Shown: positions 35,894 to 44,314, counted from the first letter of the stretch. The stretch: DNA of 64,000 nucleotides from CAJMNU01 sp905214855 (GCA_937890595.1 CALADM010000036.1:1-64000); one strand, 5' to 3'. Notes: generated by a model not told the origin, from the sequence alone. Numbers and translations are program-made.

Positions 35894-35956
35894 TCATACT
35901 GATACTTGCAAGACGCCTCTGATATCAAAAGAGAAAACTTAAATAAAAACATTCAA

Positions 35957-36003
35957 AAGAGGAAGGGAAACACATCAAGGTCTTCCCTCCCTCTTCTTTT
36001 CAT
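35957..36003 (+). terminator. Intrinsic terminator
   Basis: Stem AAGAGGAAGGGAA / TTCCCTCCCTCTT followed by CTTTT, about 65 bases after the phosphoesterase stop. The minus-strand T content also allows ending the converging ABC-F transcript. Confidence 0.75.
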
Positions 36004-36056
36004 CTTTATACCTTCTCTATTCTGTTTTCTTACCCTATTTATCTAAGTAGTCGACT

Positions 36057-37523
36057 TTACAATGAGATCACCTGTGTTGCTGCCCTATCCCGAAACATAT
36101 GATCATGTTCCACAAAAATCATTGTGGGACAAAACTCACAGATCAAATTTTCAATCTGCATTCTGGAATAAATATCTATGAAATTGAGTGGTTCATCCCA
36201 CACATACAGATGAGCTTTCTCACACAGGCTTTTTGCAAGCATCACTTTCTTTTTCTGTCCTTCCGAAAATTCCTCCATACATTTTTCAAACTGTATACGG
36301 TCAAAATCCAATTTTCGAAGCATTGCCTTAAATAAAGTTTCATCCAATTGATATTCTTTTATAAAGTCAGTTAAATCTCCTTTTAAAAAAGAGGTATCCT
36401 GTGGAACATACGAAATAACAAGTCCTGAGCCTGTTCTTATTGTACCTCTGTGTGTTATTGGCTCTCCCACTATCAGTTTTAACAGGCTGCTCTTCCCACT
36501 TCCATTCTTTCCATCCAATGCCACTCTCTCTCCTTTCTGTACCGTAAAAGAAAGAGGCTGACATACTGTTTTTTCATCATATTGAATCTGCAATTCCTGA
36601 CAAGTCACCAAAACATCCTTGTGATAAGGCAAAGAACGGATCTGTAATTCTTCTGCTGTTTCCAGATTTTTCAAAAGTCCTGTCTTTTCCTGAATCGCTT
36701 TCTGCTGCCTTGCCTCGATCACCTTAGCCCGTTTCATCATCTTAGCCGATTTATGCCCAACGAATCCTCTATCTGCTACCTTGTTTCCAATTTTTGACGA
36801 TTCAATCTGATCTGACCAATTTGAAGTTCTTCTTATGCCTTGCTGTAAGCGTTCAATCTCATATTTTAATTGCTTATTCCTTGCAAGTTCAAACTCCTGC
36901 TGACGTTCAAAATTTAGCATCCATGAGGAAAAATTCCCACTCTGTACCTGTATATCACTGCGATTCAAAGATAAGATATGGTCTACACACTCATCCAAAA
37001 AATATCGATCATGGGATACTAAAATAAAACCTTTTTTTCGTTTCAAATAGGAAGCTACGATCTCTCTTGCTTTCCTATCCAAATGATTTGTCGGCTCATC
37101 AATCAGCAGGAAATGTCCTTCATTTAAAAACAGGGCAGCAAGAAGTACTTTTGTCTGTTCGCCATTAGACAAGGTATCAAATGGTCTCCACAATACTTCT
37201 GATTCCACATCCAGATAAGATAATTCCCGTATCATCTGCCACTCCTGTGCATCCGAACAAACATTCCATAAAATCTCCTCTGTGATCAGGGTTTTGTCTT
37301 CTATTGGATATGGAAAATAATCAAATTGGACAGAACTCGTTATCTTTCCTCTATATTCATATTTTCCGAGCAGAAGATTTAACAATGTGGTTTTTCCTCT
37401 TCCGTTTCTCCCCACAAAACCAAGTTTCCAATCTGTATCAATCTGAATATTCACATCTTCAAAGATAGGATCATAACTGCTAGGATAGGAAAATGTAAGG
37501 TTTTCAATCTTGATCATTGCCAT
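36057..37523 (-). CDS. Lsa-like ABC-F ribosomal protection protein
   Basis: 488-residue ATPase with two ABC domains and no membrane part. First domain: GRNGRGKTTLL, SNGEQTKVLLA, LLIDEPTNHLDRKA; second domain: GKNGSGKSSLL, SEGQKKKVMLAKSL, LYVWDEPLNFID. The interdomain linker (about 210-300) is charged and helical, and the arrangement matches the Lsa/CplR branch, whose members displace lincosamides, streptogramin A and pleuromutilins from the ribosome. Which drugs, if any, this one protects against cannot be told. AAGGAG precedes the start; a structured leader lies upstream. Confidence 0.85.
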   Translation of the reverse strand: MAMIKIENLTFSYPSSYDPIFEDVNIQIDTDWKLGFVGRNGRGKTTLLNLLLGKYEYRGKITSSVQFDYFPYPIEDKTLITEEILWNVCSDAQEWQMIRELSYLDVESEVLWRPFDTLSNGEQTKVLLAALFLNEGHFLLIDEPTNHLDRKAREIVASYLKRKKGFILVSHDRYFLDECVDHILSLNRSDIQVQSGNFSSWMLNFERQQEFELARNKQLKYEIERLQQGIRRTSNWSDQIESSKIGNKVADRGFVGHKSAKMMKRAKVIEARQQKAIQEKTGLLKNLETAEELQIRSLPYHKDVLVTCQELQIQYDEKTVCQPLSFTVQKGERVALDGKNGSGKSSLLKLIVGEPITHRGTIRTGSGLVISYVPQDTSFLKGDLTDFIKEYQLDETLFKAMLRKLDFDRIQFEKCMEEFSEGQKKKVMLAKSLCEKAHLYVWDEPLNFIDIYSRMQIENLICEFCPTMIFVEHDHMFRDRAATQVISL

Positions 37524-37549
37524 ATTTTTTTCTCCTTTTCAATCATCCA

Positions 37550-37591
37550 TCACGTCAAGTTCTCACAATCCTTGTACCCTAAGCATATCAT
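37550..37591 (-). CDS. Possible 13-codon leader peptide
   Basis: Minus-strand frame MICLGYKDCENLT plus TGA, ending about 26 bases before the ABC-F ATG. No good ribosome site is seen, so this is tentative. ABC-F genes of this type are often induced through translated leaders. Confidence 0.25.
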   Translation of the reverse strand: MICLGYKDCENLT

Positions 37592-37720
37592 TTATATGTT
37601 TTGTATTTGCTTTTGTATTTTTTATCTTTTTTCTTTTTCTGCACCAGTTTTTATAAGCTTCAATTTCTTTTTCTGCTCTCAGAGAAATCTCAAACAGCAC
37701 TTCTTTGAAGAAACAAAGAA

Positions 37721-37750
37721 AAGCTACAAGAAAATCACTTCTTGCAGCTT
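37721..37750 (-). promoter_or_regulatory. Hairpin at the 5' end of ABC-F transcript
   Basis: Minus-strand stem AAGCTGCAAGAA / TTCTTGTAGCTT followed by TTCTTTGTTTC. It begins at the expected transcription start. It resembles a terminator or attenuator; its position so close to the start may make it a stabilising structure. Confidence 0.5.
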
Positions 37751-37755
37751 CACAT

Positions 37756-37783
37756 ATTATAAGGTAAAACACCATTCTTTCAA
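37756..37783 (-). promoter_or_regulatory. Promoter of ABC-F gene
   Basis: TTGAAA (37778-37783), 16-bp spacer, TATAAT (37756-37761) on the minus strand, giving a leader of about 225 bases. Confidence 0.7.
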
Positions 37784-38123
37784 ATGGATATCTTATCACA
37801 ATATAATAGACGGCACAGATGGATCATTTTCCTGCAAAGGGCGCAATAATACTGTAAAAACTTGTACTATCGCATCATTTTCACTTTATCTGCAAGAAAA
37901 TTTCAACATCTTTTCATCTCTTTTTCTTCATTAAAAATACCTTTAAATTACTGGTACACAAGGGATAAACAATTCCGTATCAAAAAAATCCAACCTATCT
38001 ACTGCCTTTTGTACCATATCCTCAGAATAACATCTTCTTTCTGACAAGTCAAGCCATTATTTTCTTGATTCTTCCACAGCTAACGCAAACGGGACGAGAC
38101 ATTAGATAAGATTAAACTTATGA

Positions 38124-38972
38124 TCATTTCCCTCTCCAAACATATGATGACACTTTTTTAAGTTCCTCATCTGGATTTAATCCGTATGCCTCAATGCACC
38201 TTCTCAGATAGGTTTCATCTACCTGAGTTATCTTATTTTCCTCATAATACTCTGATTCAAATCTTTCTGGATTCTGTCCATATTTTTCATCATATTCCTG
38301 ATATTTGACCAGTGTATCGTGGCTATTTAAAATCTCAATACATTTGTCATGAACATAAATCCCAAGTAAAACAGCATCCTCAAACTTCTCCTCCAATGAC
38401 CACGGATTTTCATCCCAATCTGTAACTGCAATCATCAGATTCAGATATGGGAATGCCTGTAAATTGAGAAACCACTCCTCACAAAACTCCTCTATTGTTG
38501 GATATTTTCCAGTAATCGCATTACACCCAATTGTTCCGTCCACATGAATCCATCCATATCCCTTTGGGTAATGGTTTTTCATGATAAGCCAATTGTTAAA
38601 ATTGAGGGAAGGGATAAAAGTTTTATCTTTTGGAATCTCTCCCATACCAAATATATACTCAAAAAAGTTGTCTGTTCGACGGATAATCTCAAATGCCTGT
38701 ATCTCAGTAACCGAATGCCCCCTCATTCGATAATAGGGTCTTCGTGTATAAGTAAGAGATCTTAAAGTCTGTTCCTCTAAATTTGCAATTTTGATTTCAT
38801 ATATAGCATATTTATCAAAATCCTCTTTTGCAAGAAAATATGTACCATCTCCCAAATCTACCGTTTCTGGTAACCGCTCCAACAAAGAGTAAGAATAGTT
38901 AGAAGCAAAATAAGCATTTCCATATTCATCTTTATAATATCCATTTTCGCATAAATAATCAAAAATATTCAT
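38124..38972 (-). CDS. Hypothetical protein, 282 residues
   Basis: Soluble protein with no signal peptide, no membrane segment and no motif I recognise. It begins MNIFDYLCENGYYKDE and is rich in aromatic and acidic residues. GGGGAGG lies seven bases before the ATG at 38972. It is divergent from the XRE regulator gene, separated by about 200 bases, so the regulator may control it; this is inference. Confidence 0.75.
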   Translation of the reverse strand: MNIFDYLCENGYYKDEYGNAYFASNYSYSLLERLPETVDLGDGTYFLAKEDFDKYAIYEIKIANLEEQTLRSLTYTRRPYYRMRGHSVTEIQAFEIIRRTDNFFEYIFGMGEIPKDKTFIPSLNFNNWLIMKNHYPKGYGWIHVDGTIGCNAITGKYPTIEEFCEEWFLNLQAFPYLNLMIAVTDWDENPWSLEEKFEDAVLLGIYVHDKCIEILNSHDTLVKYQEYDEKYGQNPERFESEYYEENKITQVDETYLRRCIEAYGLNPDEELKKVSSYVWRGK

Positions 38973-39095
38973 TTTCTGCCTCCCCATTTTTTCAAAATCC
39001 TAAGATTTTCAAATTTCGATATTAACAATTTGATCTCTTATTCTATTCATTTTTTATTGATTTTTCAATTATTTCCCCATATTTTTACATCTTTT

Positions 39096-39110
39096 ATTAA
39101 CCTAGTTAAT
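39096..39110 (+). promoter_or_regulatory. Candidate operator ATTAAC-CTA-GTTAAT
   Basis: A perfect 6-bp inverted repeat with a 3-bp spacer, five bases before the -35 box of the XRE gene and in the divergent region. It is the kind of site a dimeric XRE repressor would bind for autoregulation. Confidence 0.55.
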
Positions 39111-39115
39111 TTTTC

Positions 39116-39144
39116 TTGCTTTTTTATGGATATTATGATACTAT
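39116..39144 (+). promoter_or_regulatory. Promoter of XRE regulator gene
   Basis: TTGCTT (39116-39121), 17-bp spacer, TACTAT (39139-39144) on the plus strand. Confidence 0.65.
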
Positions 39145-39170
39145 GTCTTCAACGAAAGGGTGGTGAACAA

Positions 39171-39569
39171 ATGACAACAACAATAGGTGAACGTATTTAT
39201 GAAATTATTAAGACAAAACAGATCTCTAAAACAGATTTTGCCAATACATTAAATATTACTCAGGCATATGTTTCTAAAATGCTTCATAAAAATTGTATTC
39301 CAAGCGAACGTCTGATCATGGATATTTGTGATAAATTTGATATTAATATAGAATGGCTGCGCAACGGACAGGGAGAAATGTGCAGACAGCGCTCAAAAGA
39401 GGAAAACATTGCTTTTTTTATCGGCTCTGTTTTAAGAGACCCAGAAGATACCTTCAAAAAACGGTATTTATCCATTCTTGCATCATTAGACGAAAATGAA
39501 TGGGCAGCTCTTGAAAGCATATACAAACTGATCAAAAAAAAACATGAGCTAAATCTACAATCCTTATAA
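39171..39569 (+). CDS. XRE-family transcriptional regulator
   Basis: 132-residue protein with an N-terminal helix-turn-helix of XRE/Cro type (SKTDFANTLNITQAYVSKML, about 17-36) followed by a recognition-helix continuation CIPSERLIMDICDKFDINIEWL. The C-terminal half (KRYLSILASLDENEWAALES) is helical and may dimerise. GGTGG lies before the ATG at 39171; an ATG 47 codons earlier is in frame but falls in the promoter. Neighbour: divergent 282-residue gene and the 32-codon frame on the opposite strand. Confidence 0.88.
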   Translation: MTTTIGERIYEIIKTKQISKTDFANTLNITQAYVSKMLHKNCIPSERLIMDICDKFDINIEWLRNGQGEMCRQRSKEENIAFFIGSVLRDPEDTFKKRYLSILASLDENEWAALESIYKLIKKKHELNLQSL

Positions 39570-39600
39570 TCACACTGTCTTATATATAATTGAAACGAAA

Positions 39601-39627
39601 AAACTAGGAGAAATAATTCTCCTAGTT
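39601..39627 (+). terminator. Terminator of XRE gene
   Basis: Perfect stem AACTAGGAGAA / TTCTCCTAGTT with a 5-base loop. The plus-strand run after it is A-rich rather than T-rich, so the T-run is on the minus side; end of the XRE transcript is still the most likely use. The minus micro-ORF stops within it. Confidence 0.6.
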
Positions 39628-39720
39628 CAAAAATCCTGTCAGAAATGCATATATAATCTTCAAGACTTCTTCGCTTTCTATCGCCTTTATCAAACTGATA
39701 ATCGCTTCTTTATACCCCAT
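39622..39720 (-). CDS. 32-residue micro-ORF next to XRE gene
   Basis: Minus-strand frame MGYKEAIISLIKAIESEEVL plus KIIYAFLTGFLN, preceded by AAGGGGTGCATGGAAA. The helical pattern I-x-x-LI-x-x-IES-x-x-VL-x-x-IY is like that of small helical proteins found beside XRE regulators in Clostridia. It converges on the XRE gene and ends inside its terminator stem. Function unknown. Confidence 0.55.
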   Translation of the reverse strand: MGYKEAIISLIKAIESEEVLKIIYAFLTGFLN

Positions 39721-39804
39721 TTTCCATGCACCCCTTATACCTTTTTGTTTGAAACACCCCATATTTTCAAAAAAATCTTCAAAAAACACTTCTTCGTTTG
39801 TTTT

Positions 39805-39833
39805 TTGTGGTTATTTATCATCTTTGGTATAAT
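39805..39833 (+). promoter_or_regulatory. Plus-strand promoter with no gene behind it
   Basis: TTGTGG (39805-39810), 17-bp spacer, TATAAT (39828-39833). The sequence downstream runs antisense into the EFR1 gene. Could make a short antisense RNA. Confidence 0.45.
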
Positions 39834-39908
39834 ATGAATGGATTTTACAATATTTTTTGTTTTTGTCAATGTTCCAAAAAAATAGTCAGAAAATAATCCA
39901 TTTACAGA

Positions 39909-40655
39909 TCATGGGCAAACATATCTCTCTTTTCCTTTTGTTTTCTTTCCATACTCAATTGCTTTTTGTGGACATCTACAGATACATGCCATGCAATGTG
40001 TACATTTATTGTCCCATTCTGGTTTATTTCCGTTCATATGAATATTATTTAAAGGGCAAACGGTCGTACAATACCCACATGACACACAGTTATCTGTTGC
40101 ATAAAATGATTTTGCCTTAACACAAAGGGCATAAAATCCTCCATTTACCACTTCACTGCTCAAAATTCTGTCTTTCAGACCAATTTTTCGTTCGTCCAAT
40201 GTTTTTCCGTTTAAAATCAATTCTGCTGTTCTCTGTATCCAAGGACCTGCCTGAAGTATAATCCTTTTTGCATCCTGCTTAGATGGGGCAGAAAACATCG
40301 CAATATAATTTTCCGGCATCAAAATCTCCGCACACCCCATATAACGCCATTTTTTCTTACTGCATAATTTCTTCAAATATGCCCCTGCATTTCCAATGGA
40401 ATCTCCACAGGTAAGAACAAAATATGCTTTGGTATTTCCACAAAATTTCGATTTTAGAATCCATTCTTCCACTAAACGGGGCATTCTCCATGCATAGACT
40501 GGGGTTACAAATACCAATGGTTTTTTGGTTTCTATTTTTTTATTCACACGCACATGGATTCTCTCACTCAGAGAGACCACCTCATCCCCTAGGATCTCTC
40601 CGATCATCTCTGCTGCATATTTACTGTTTCCGGTTCCTGAAAAATAGAAAATCAT
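39909..40655 (-). CDS. EFR1-family ferredoxin-flavodoxin protein
   Basis: 248-residue redox protein. N-terminal flavodoxin-like domain with FMN loop FSGTGNSKYAAEM (5-17), PVYAWRMP and VLTCGDSIGNAG; C-terminal two-[4Fe-4S] ferredoxin with CVSCGYCTTVCPLN and CTHCMACICRCP, that is, eight cysteines in the correct spacing. The layout is that of EFR1 proteins, which carry electrons in anaerobes. The partner enzyme is unknown. GGAGG precedes the start. Confidence 0.9.
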   Translation of the reverse strand: MIFYFSGTGNSKYAAEMIGEILGDEVVSLSERIHVRVNKKIETKKPLVFVTPVYAWRMPRLVEEWILKSKFCGNTKAYFVLTCGDSIGNAGAYLKKLCSKKKWRYMGCAEILMPENYIAMFSAPSKQDAKRIILQAGPWIQRTAELILNGKTLDERKIGLKDRILSSEVVNGGFYALCVKAKSFYATDNCVSCGYCTTVCPLNNIHMNGNKPEWDNKCTHCMACICRCPQKAIEYGKKTKGKERYVCP

Positions 40656-40980
40656 GCTGTCTCATCCTCCATAGATATACAAATACTTTTACCATGAATA
40701 TCTGAAAATTTCTTTGTCATCCTACTGTTTTGACATGATTATGTTTCACACAAAACAATCTGTTTTTTCGGCATCTGCCTTTTCCAAAATACCAAATGGG
40801 ATACTATATCAGGGGAGTCACGCTATCGGCAATCTCTGAAATATCTTATTCTTGGCATTGGATATGACTCTTTTCAATAAATATAATGCCATAATAAAAA
40901 TATTATAATAAAAATATTATAACAGAACATTCGATCAACTGCTATTTCTTTTTTACTTGACAGCATCATTTTACAGATTT
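40656..40980. other. Intergenic stretch
   Basis: No gene seen. It carries a short AT-rich direct repeat (AATATTATAATAAA, twice) at about 40887-40922 and presumably the EFR1 promoter and the GH31 end. No terminator hairpin with T-run was found. Confidence 0.5.
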
Positions 40981-43005
40981 CTATACTATTTCAAAAACTC
41001 TTGCATTATTTTTTATAAAGATTGGTATTCTATTTACTGGTGCCTCTACTGTCACCTCCAAACCTCCTTCATAGGAGTTCCCACTTTCCCACTCTGTCCA
41101 TAAAGCTCCTTTTGGTAAATATACAGTTCTTTTTCTAACACCAAACTCCATGACTGGAGCGATCAAAAGGTCATGTCCAAACAGACATACATCCTTTGCC
41201 TCCCATGCTGCTGTATCTTCTGGAAAATCATAAAACAAAGGTTTTAAAACAGGAGTTCCTTTCTCATGTGCCTCTCTCATCGCTTCACGGATGTAAGACT
41301 TCATACGCTCCCGCAAATGAATATAATAGATCATCATAGTTTCTAGCTCTGGTGTATAACTCCACACCTCATTATCTGCGCCAGATGCCATGATTCCACC
41401 TCCACTGATCGCTTCTGGTGTCATAGGTGCTTTATGTGGATCTCTATCTCCATGAAGACGCATCACTGGGCAGAATGTACCATACTGAAACCAACGCATC
41501 AAAAGTTCATGAAATGCTGGATCGTTTACATTTCCACCATGAAATCCTCCGATATCGGCAGTCCACCACGCAATTCCTGCCATACCCATATGAAGTCCTG
41601 CCACAAACTGATTCCTCAGATATGTAAATGTAGAAGGTACATCGCCGGACCAGACTAAAGCACCATATTTTTGAGCGCCAGCCCACGCACAGCGTATTAA
41701 GCTGATCGGATTTTCAATTCCCTCTGCTCTCATTCCATCATAAAATGCCCTTGCATATTGAAGGGGATACTCATTACCACATTCCAAAGCAGCTCCGTCA
41801 TAATAACGGTACAGATCAAAGTCTGCAACTGTGTACTCTGGTTCTGCCTCATCCAACCAGAACAATCTGACTCCTTTATCAAAATAATTCTTCTTTGCAA
41901 CCTGCCACATAAACTGACGCGCTTCAGGATTGGTTGTGTCAGTGAAGTCCTGCATTCCTTTAAAAACAGCTGCCATCTGTACTCCACGGTTAGTCCGAAC
42001 CAAAAGATCCCGTTCTTTCATCTCCTTATAATTGACAGATTTGCGGTCTACTGTTGGCCATATTGATACCATGAGCTTTATTCCCATCTCTTCCAACTCA
42101 CGAATCATTCCCTCAGGATCTGGAAAATAGGTTGTATCAAATGTCCAGTCTCCCTGATTTGGCCAATGGAAAAAATCTAACACTATCACACTGAGAGGGA
42201 TTTGACGTTTATGATACTCTCTGGCAACATGCATCAGTTCTTCCTGTGTCTGGTAACGCAATTTGCACTGCCAAAATCCCATCGCATAATCAGGCATCAT
42301 AGGCACTTTTCCCGTCACATCTGTATATTTTTCCACGATTTCTGCTGGTGTATCTCCTGCAATCACCCAATAATCAATCTGTTTGGATGACCTTACCATG
42401 AAATCTGTCCTATTCACACCCAAAACAGCCTGTCCAATCGCTGGGTTATTCCACAGCAGTCCATACCCTTTACTGGATACCATAAAAGGTACGCTTGCCT
42501 GCGTATTTTTAGGCTCCATATCCAAGGTACATCCCTTCAGATTCAAATATGGCTGCTGATACTGTCCCATCCCAAAGAGTTTTTCCCGATCATCTGCCTC
42601 AAAATGCTGATGTATCTCATAATTATCCCCATCTACATTTTTATATTCTCTGGCAGCGATCCTTGCCTGTGTGATCTGATCCAAATCCCTCCATTCCTCT
42701 GTTCCAAACTCCCATGAACGGTAATATTCCCCTAACAACAATTCCTCTTTTTGATTATAAAAACGCAACTTCCCATATTCGGTCATCACCGCTTTAATCT
42801 TTCCATTTGAAATAGATGCTTCGTGTTCTCCAATACTGATCTCTCCCCTTGCATCTGCTGCAATGCTGAGCGCCCAGTTCTTTTCTGTAAATTTTTTATT
42901 TTCTGTCGCACGTACACGCAATCCCTCTCCCCATGGACGGATCTCAACCAATTCTCTTCTTCTCTTAAATACAAGCGCCCCATCACATTCCCTAAAAAAC
43001 TGCAT
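40981..43005 (-). CDS. Glycoside hydrolase family 31 (alpha-xylosidase/alpha-glucosidase)
   Basis: 674-residue enzyme without signal peptide, so it acts on imported oligosaccharides. N-terminal beta-sandwich (to about 200), then the (beta/alpha)8 barrel. The nucleophile is Asp385 in RLFWLDEAEPEY, the acid/base Asp455 in WSGDVPSTF, and the HGDRDPHKAP loop follows. The MVSIWPTVDRKSVNY and GFWQCKLRYQTQEEL blocks are typical of GH31. Sugar specificity (xylosyl against glucosyl) cannot be settled here. It is divergent from an AraC regulator, 260 bases away, which is its likely controller. AAGGAAGGAA precedes the ATG. Confidence 0.93.
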   Translation of the reverse strand: MQFFRECDGALVFKRRRELVEIRPWGEGLRVRATENKKFTEKNWALSIAADARGEISIGEHEASISNGKIKAVMTEYGKLRFYNQKEELLLGEYYRSWEFGTEEWRDLDQITQARIAAREYKNVDGDNYEIHQHFEADDREKLFGMGQYQQPYLNLKGCTLDMEPKNTQASVPFMVSSKGYGLLWNNPAIGQAVLGVNRTDFMVRSSKQIDYWVIAGDTPAEIVEKYTDVTGKVPMMPDYAMGFWQCKLRYQTQEELMHVAREYHKRQIPLSVIVLDFFHWPNQGDWTFDTTYFPDPEGMIRELEEMGIKLMVSIWPTVDRKSVNYKEMKERDLLVRTNRGVQMAAVFKGMQDFTDTTNPEARQFMWQVAKKNYFDKGVRLFWLDEAEPEYTVADFDLYRYYDGAALECGNEYPLQYARAFYDGMRAEGIENPISLIRCAWAGAQKYGALVWSGDVPSTFTYLRNQFVAGLHMGMAGIAWWTADIGGFHGGNVNDPAFHELLMRWFQYGTFCPVMRLHGDRDPHKAPMTPEAISGGGIMASGADNEVWSYTPELETMMIYYIHLRERMKSYIREAMREAHEKGTPVLKPLFYDFPEDTAAWEAKDVCLFGHDLLIAPVMEFGVRKRTVYLPKGALWTEWESGNSYEGGLEVTVEAPVNRIPIFIKNNARVFEIV

Positions 43006-43082
43006 GATATTCCTTCCTTTCTCTGACTCATATATCCTCTTTTTACAAGACTATCGTTTACTTTCATTTTACAAAAGTCCAC

Positions 43083-43111
43083 TTGGCAGTTCCAGCTATT
43101 CTTTATATAAT
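43083..43111 (+). promoter_or_regulatory. Promoter of AraC gene
   Basis: TTGGCA (43083-43088), 17-bp spacer, TATAAT (43106-43111) on the plus strand. The leader of about 150 bases contains IS-end-like copy 6. Confidence 0.75.
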
Positions 43112-43183
43112 ATTAGACAAATATTTACTTTTTTATCTGTTCTATGGAGATATATGCGAAAGATATATACTGCAGCAAGATAC

Positions 43184-43216
43184 TGTGACCCCATCACCTA
43201 AAGGCAATGGGCTTTC
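43184..43216 (-). repeat. IS200/IS605 right-end-like palindrome, copy 6
   Basis: Minus strand: AAGCCCATTGCCTTTAGGTG then ATGGGGTCAC. Its core TGCCTTTAGGTGATGGGG is identical to copy 4. It is in the leader of the AraC gene, 50 bases before its ATG. Confidence 0.75.
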
Positions 43217-43265
43217 TGACAATGTCATATAAAATCACTGTATTCTGTTTTGGAAGGAGTTTTTT

Positions 43266-44051
43266 ATGATCGTATATGAAGATTTTCATTTTGGAAAAGA
43301 AAAATATATGGTTTTTTATCATTTTAACCATTTTAGCATTTTTGCACACCTGCATAGAAGTTATGAACTTTTGTGTTTACATGAAGGGAAATTGATCGCA
43401 AATGTGGACGGAAGAAATTTTGAACTAAACAGTGGAGATATGATCCTGATCCTTCCTTATGAGATCCATTCTTATACAGACATGGGATCTTCCATCTGTG
43501 ATGTAACCTTATTTTCTCCTGATTATATCGGAGAATTTTACAGACAGACTTCTCATAAATCTTTAAAATCCCCTGTATTTCGGATTTCCGAAAAAGAACT
43601 GTCGCAAATTAAGTCTGCTGTATTCTATGATAATTCACGGATATTTGCCAGCAAATCCTGCCTCTACTTTTTAGCAGACCGGCTCTTGGAACAAACCTCC
43701 CTCATTGAAAAACCATCCCATACTGTCCACTCTGATCTGCTCCACCAGATTCTTCTCTATATTCAGGAACATTATCTGGAAAATATAACACTTCAGAATC
43801 TGGCTGAAGAACTTGGATACAACCGCACATACCTCTCACGTTACATCAACCAGTCCTTACACATGTCTTTGCCAGAGTTCCTTCAGGAGCACAGGATCTG
43901 CTATGCCTGTTATCTTTTAAAAAATAAAGATCTGCTCATCAGTGAGATTGCATTTACATGCGGATTTAATAATTTACGCACCTTTAACCGCTGCTTTCAC
44001 AATGTCACTGGCATGACCCCCAGAGAATACCGCAACAACGTATCTTCTTAG
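43266..44051 (+). CDS. AraC-family transcriptional regulator
   Basis: 261 residues. N-terminal cupin-like sensing domain (about 20-100: HRSYELLCLHEGKLIANVDG, MILILPYEIHSYTD) and a C-terminal double helix-turn-helix (ENITLQNLAEELGYNRTYLS, then ISEIAFTCGFNNLRTFNRCF ending in GMTPREYRNN). Such proteins sense a sugar and control adjacent glycosidase genes, here the divergent GH31 gene. AAGGAG lies before the ATG. The gene is bracketed by two outward-facing IS-end-like palindromes (copies 6 and 7). Confidence 0.92.
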   Translation: MIVYEDFHFGKEKYMVFYHFNHFSIFAHLHRSYELLCLHEGKLIANVDGRNFELNSGDMILILPYEIHSYTDMGSSICDVTLFSPDYIGEFYRQTSHKSLKSPVFRISEKELSQIKSAVFYDNSRIFASKSCLYFLADRLLEQTSLIEKPSHTVHSDLLHQILLYIQEHYLENITLQNLAEELGYNRTYLSRYINQSLHMSLPEFLQEHRICYACYLLKNKDLLISEIAFTCGFNNLRTFNRCFHNVTGMTPREYRNNVSS

Positions 44052-44109
44052 ACTGTTATATATTTTTTCAAGTCTTCCATTTTCTTTTCTATCACATTAA
44101 TAGTGTATC

Positions 44110-44141
44110 CATCCCATGCCTAAAGAAGTGGGAGTACACTT
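44110..44141 (+). repeat. IS200/IS605 right-end-like palindrome, copy 7
   Basis: CATCCCATGCCTAAAGAAG then TGGGAGTACACT. 58 bases after the AraC stop; it points away from copy 6. Confidence 0.65.
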
Positions 44142-44182
44142 TAGGTAAGATGACAACAATCATAATTTATTACAAAAAGCTC

Positions 44183-44213
44183 TTGACTATACAGTTACTG
44201 TACAGTATATGAT
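44183..44213 (+). promoter_or_regulatory. MerR-type promoter with 19-bp spacer and palindrome
   Basis: TTGACT (44183-44188), then a 19-bp spacer holding the perfect inverted repeat TACAGT-T-ACTGTA (44190-44202), then TATGAT (44208-44213). An over-long spacer with a central palindrome is the hallmark of promoters that MerR-family activators twist into shape. Alternative: a TATATG -10 at 17 bp with the palindrome as a repressor operator. Confidence 0.6.
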
Positions 44214-44314
44214 ATCTGACAGAACAGAAAAACAATACTATGTAAATGAATGTATAATGTAACCTTGTATCTTTTTATAATTATATTGATTGTGTCGTGG
44301 AAAGGAAGAATAAA

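Larger units (their letters stand above)
37524..38123. other. ABC-F leader and intergenic stretch
   Basis: No gene seen. The half next to the ABC-F gene has a strong minus-strand promoter (37756-37783), a hairpin at the start of the transcript (37721-37750) and a 13-codon open frame (37550-37591) just before the ribosome site. The other half is AT-rich with nothing recognisable except downstream sequence of the 38.1-kb gene. Confidence 0.55.

Noticed and set aside
37563..37799. 78-codon minus-strand frame across the ABC-F leader
   Set aside because: Overlaps the predicted promoter and hairpin and lacks a ribosome site; the region is better explained as leader RNA.
38075..38100. Possible ninth IS-end-like palindrome (CCACAGCTAACGCAAACGGG)
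   Set aside because: Stem does not close and the trailing motif is absent.
40810..40850. GGGGAGTCACGCTATCGG near EFR1 upstream region
   Set aside because: Looks like part of the GTGGGGAGTGTC tail, but has no matching hairpin before it.
42786..43082. 98-codon minus-strand frame over the 5' end of the GH31 gene
   Set aside because: It is a different frame of the GH31 gene with no independent features.
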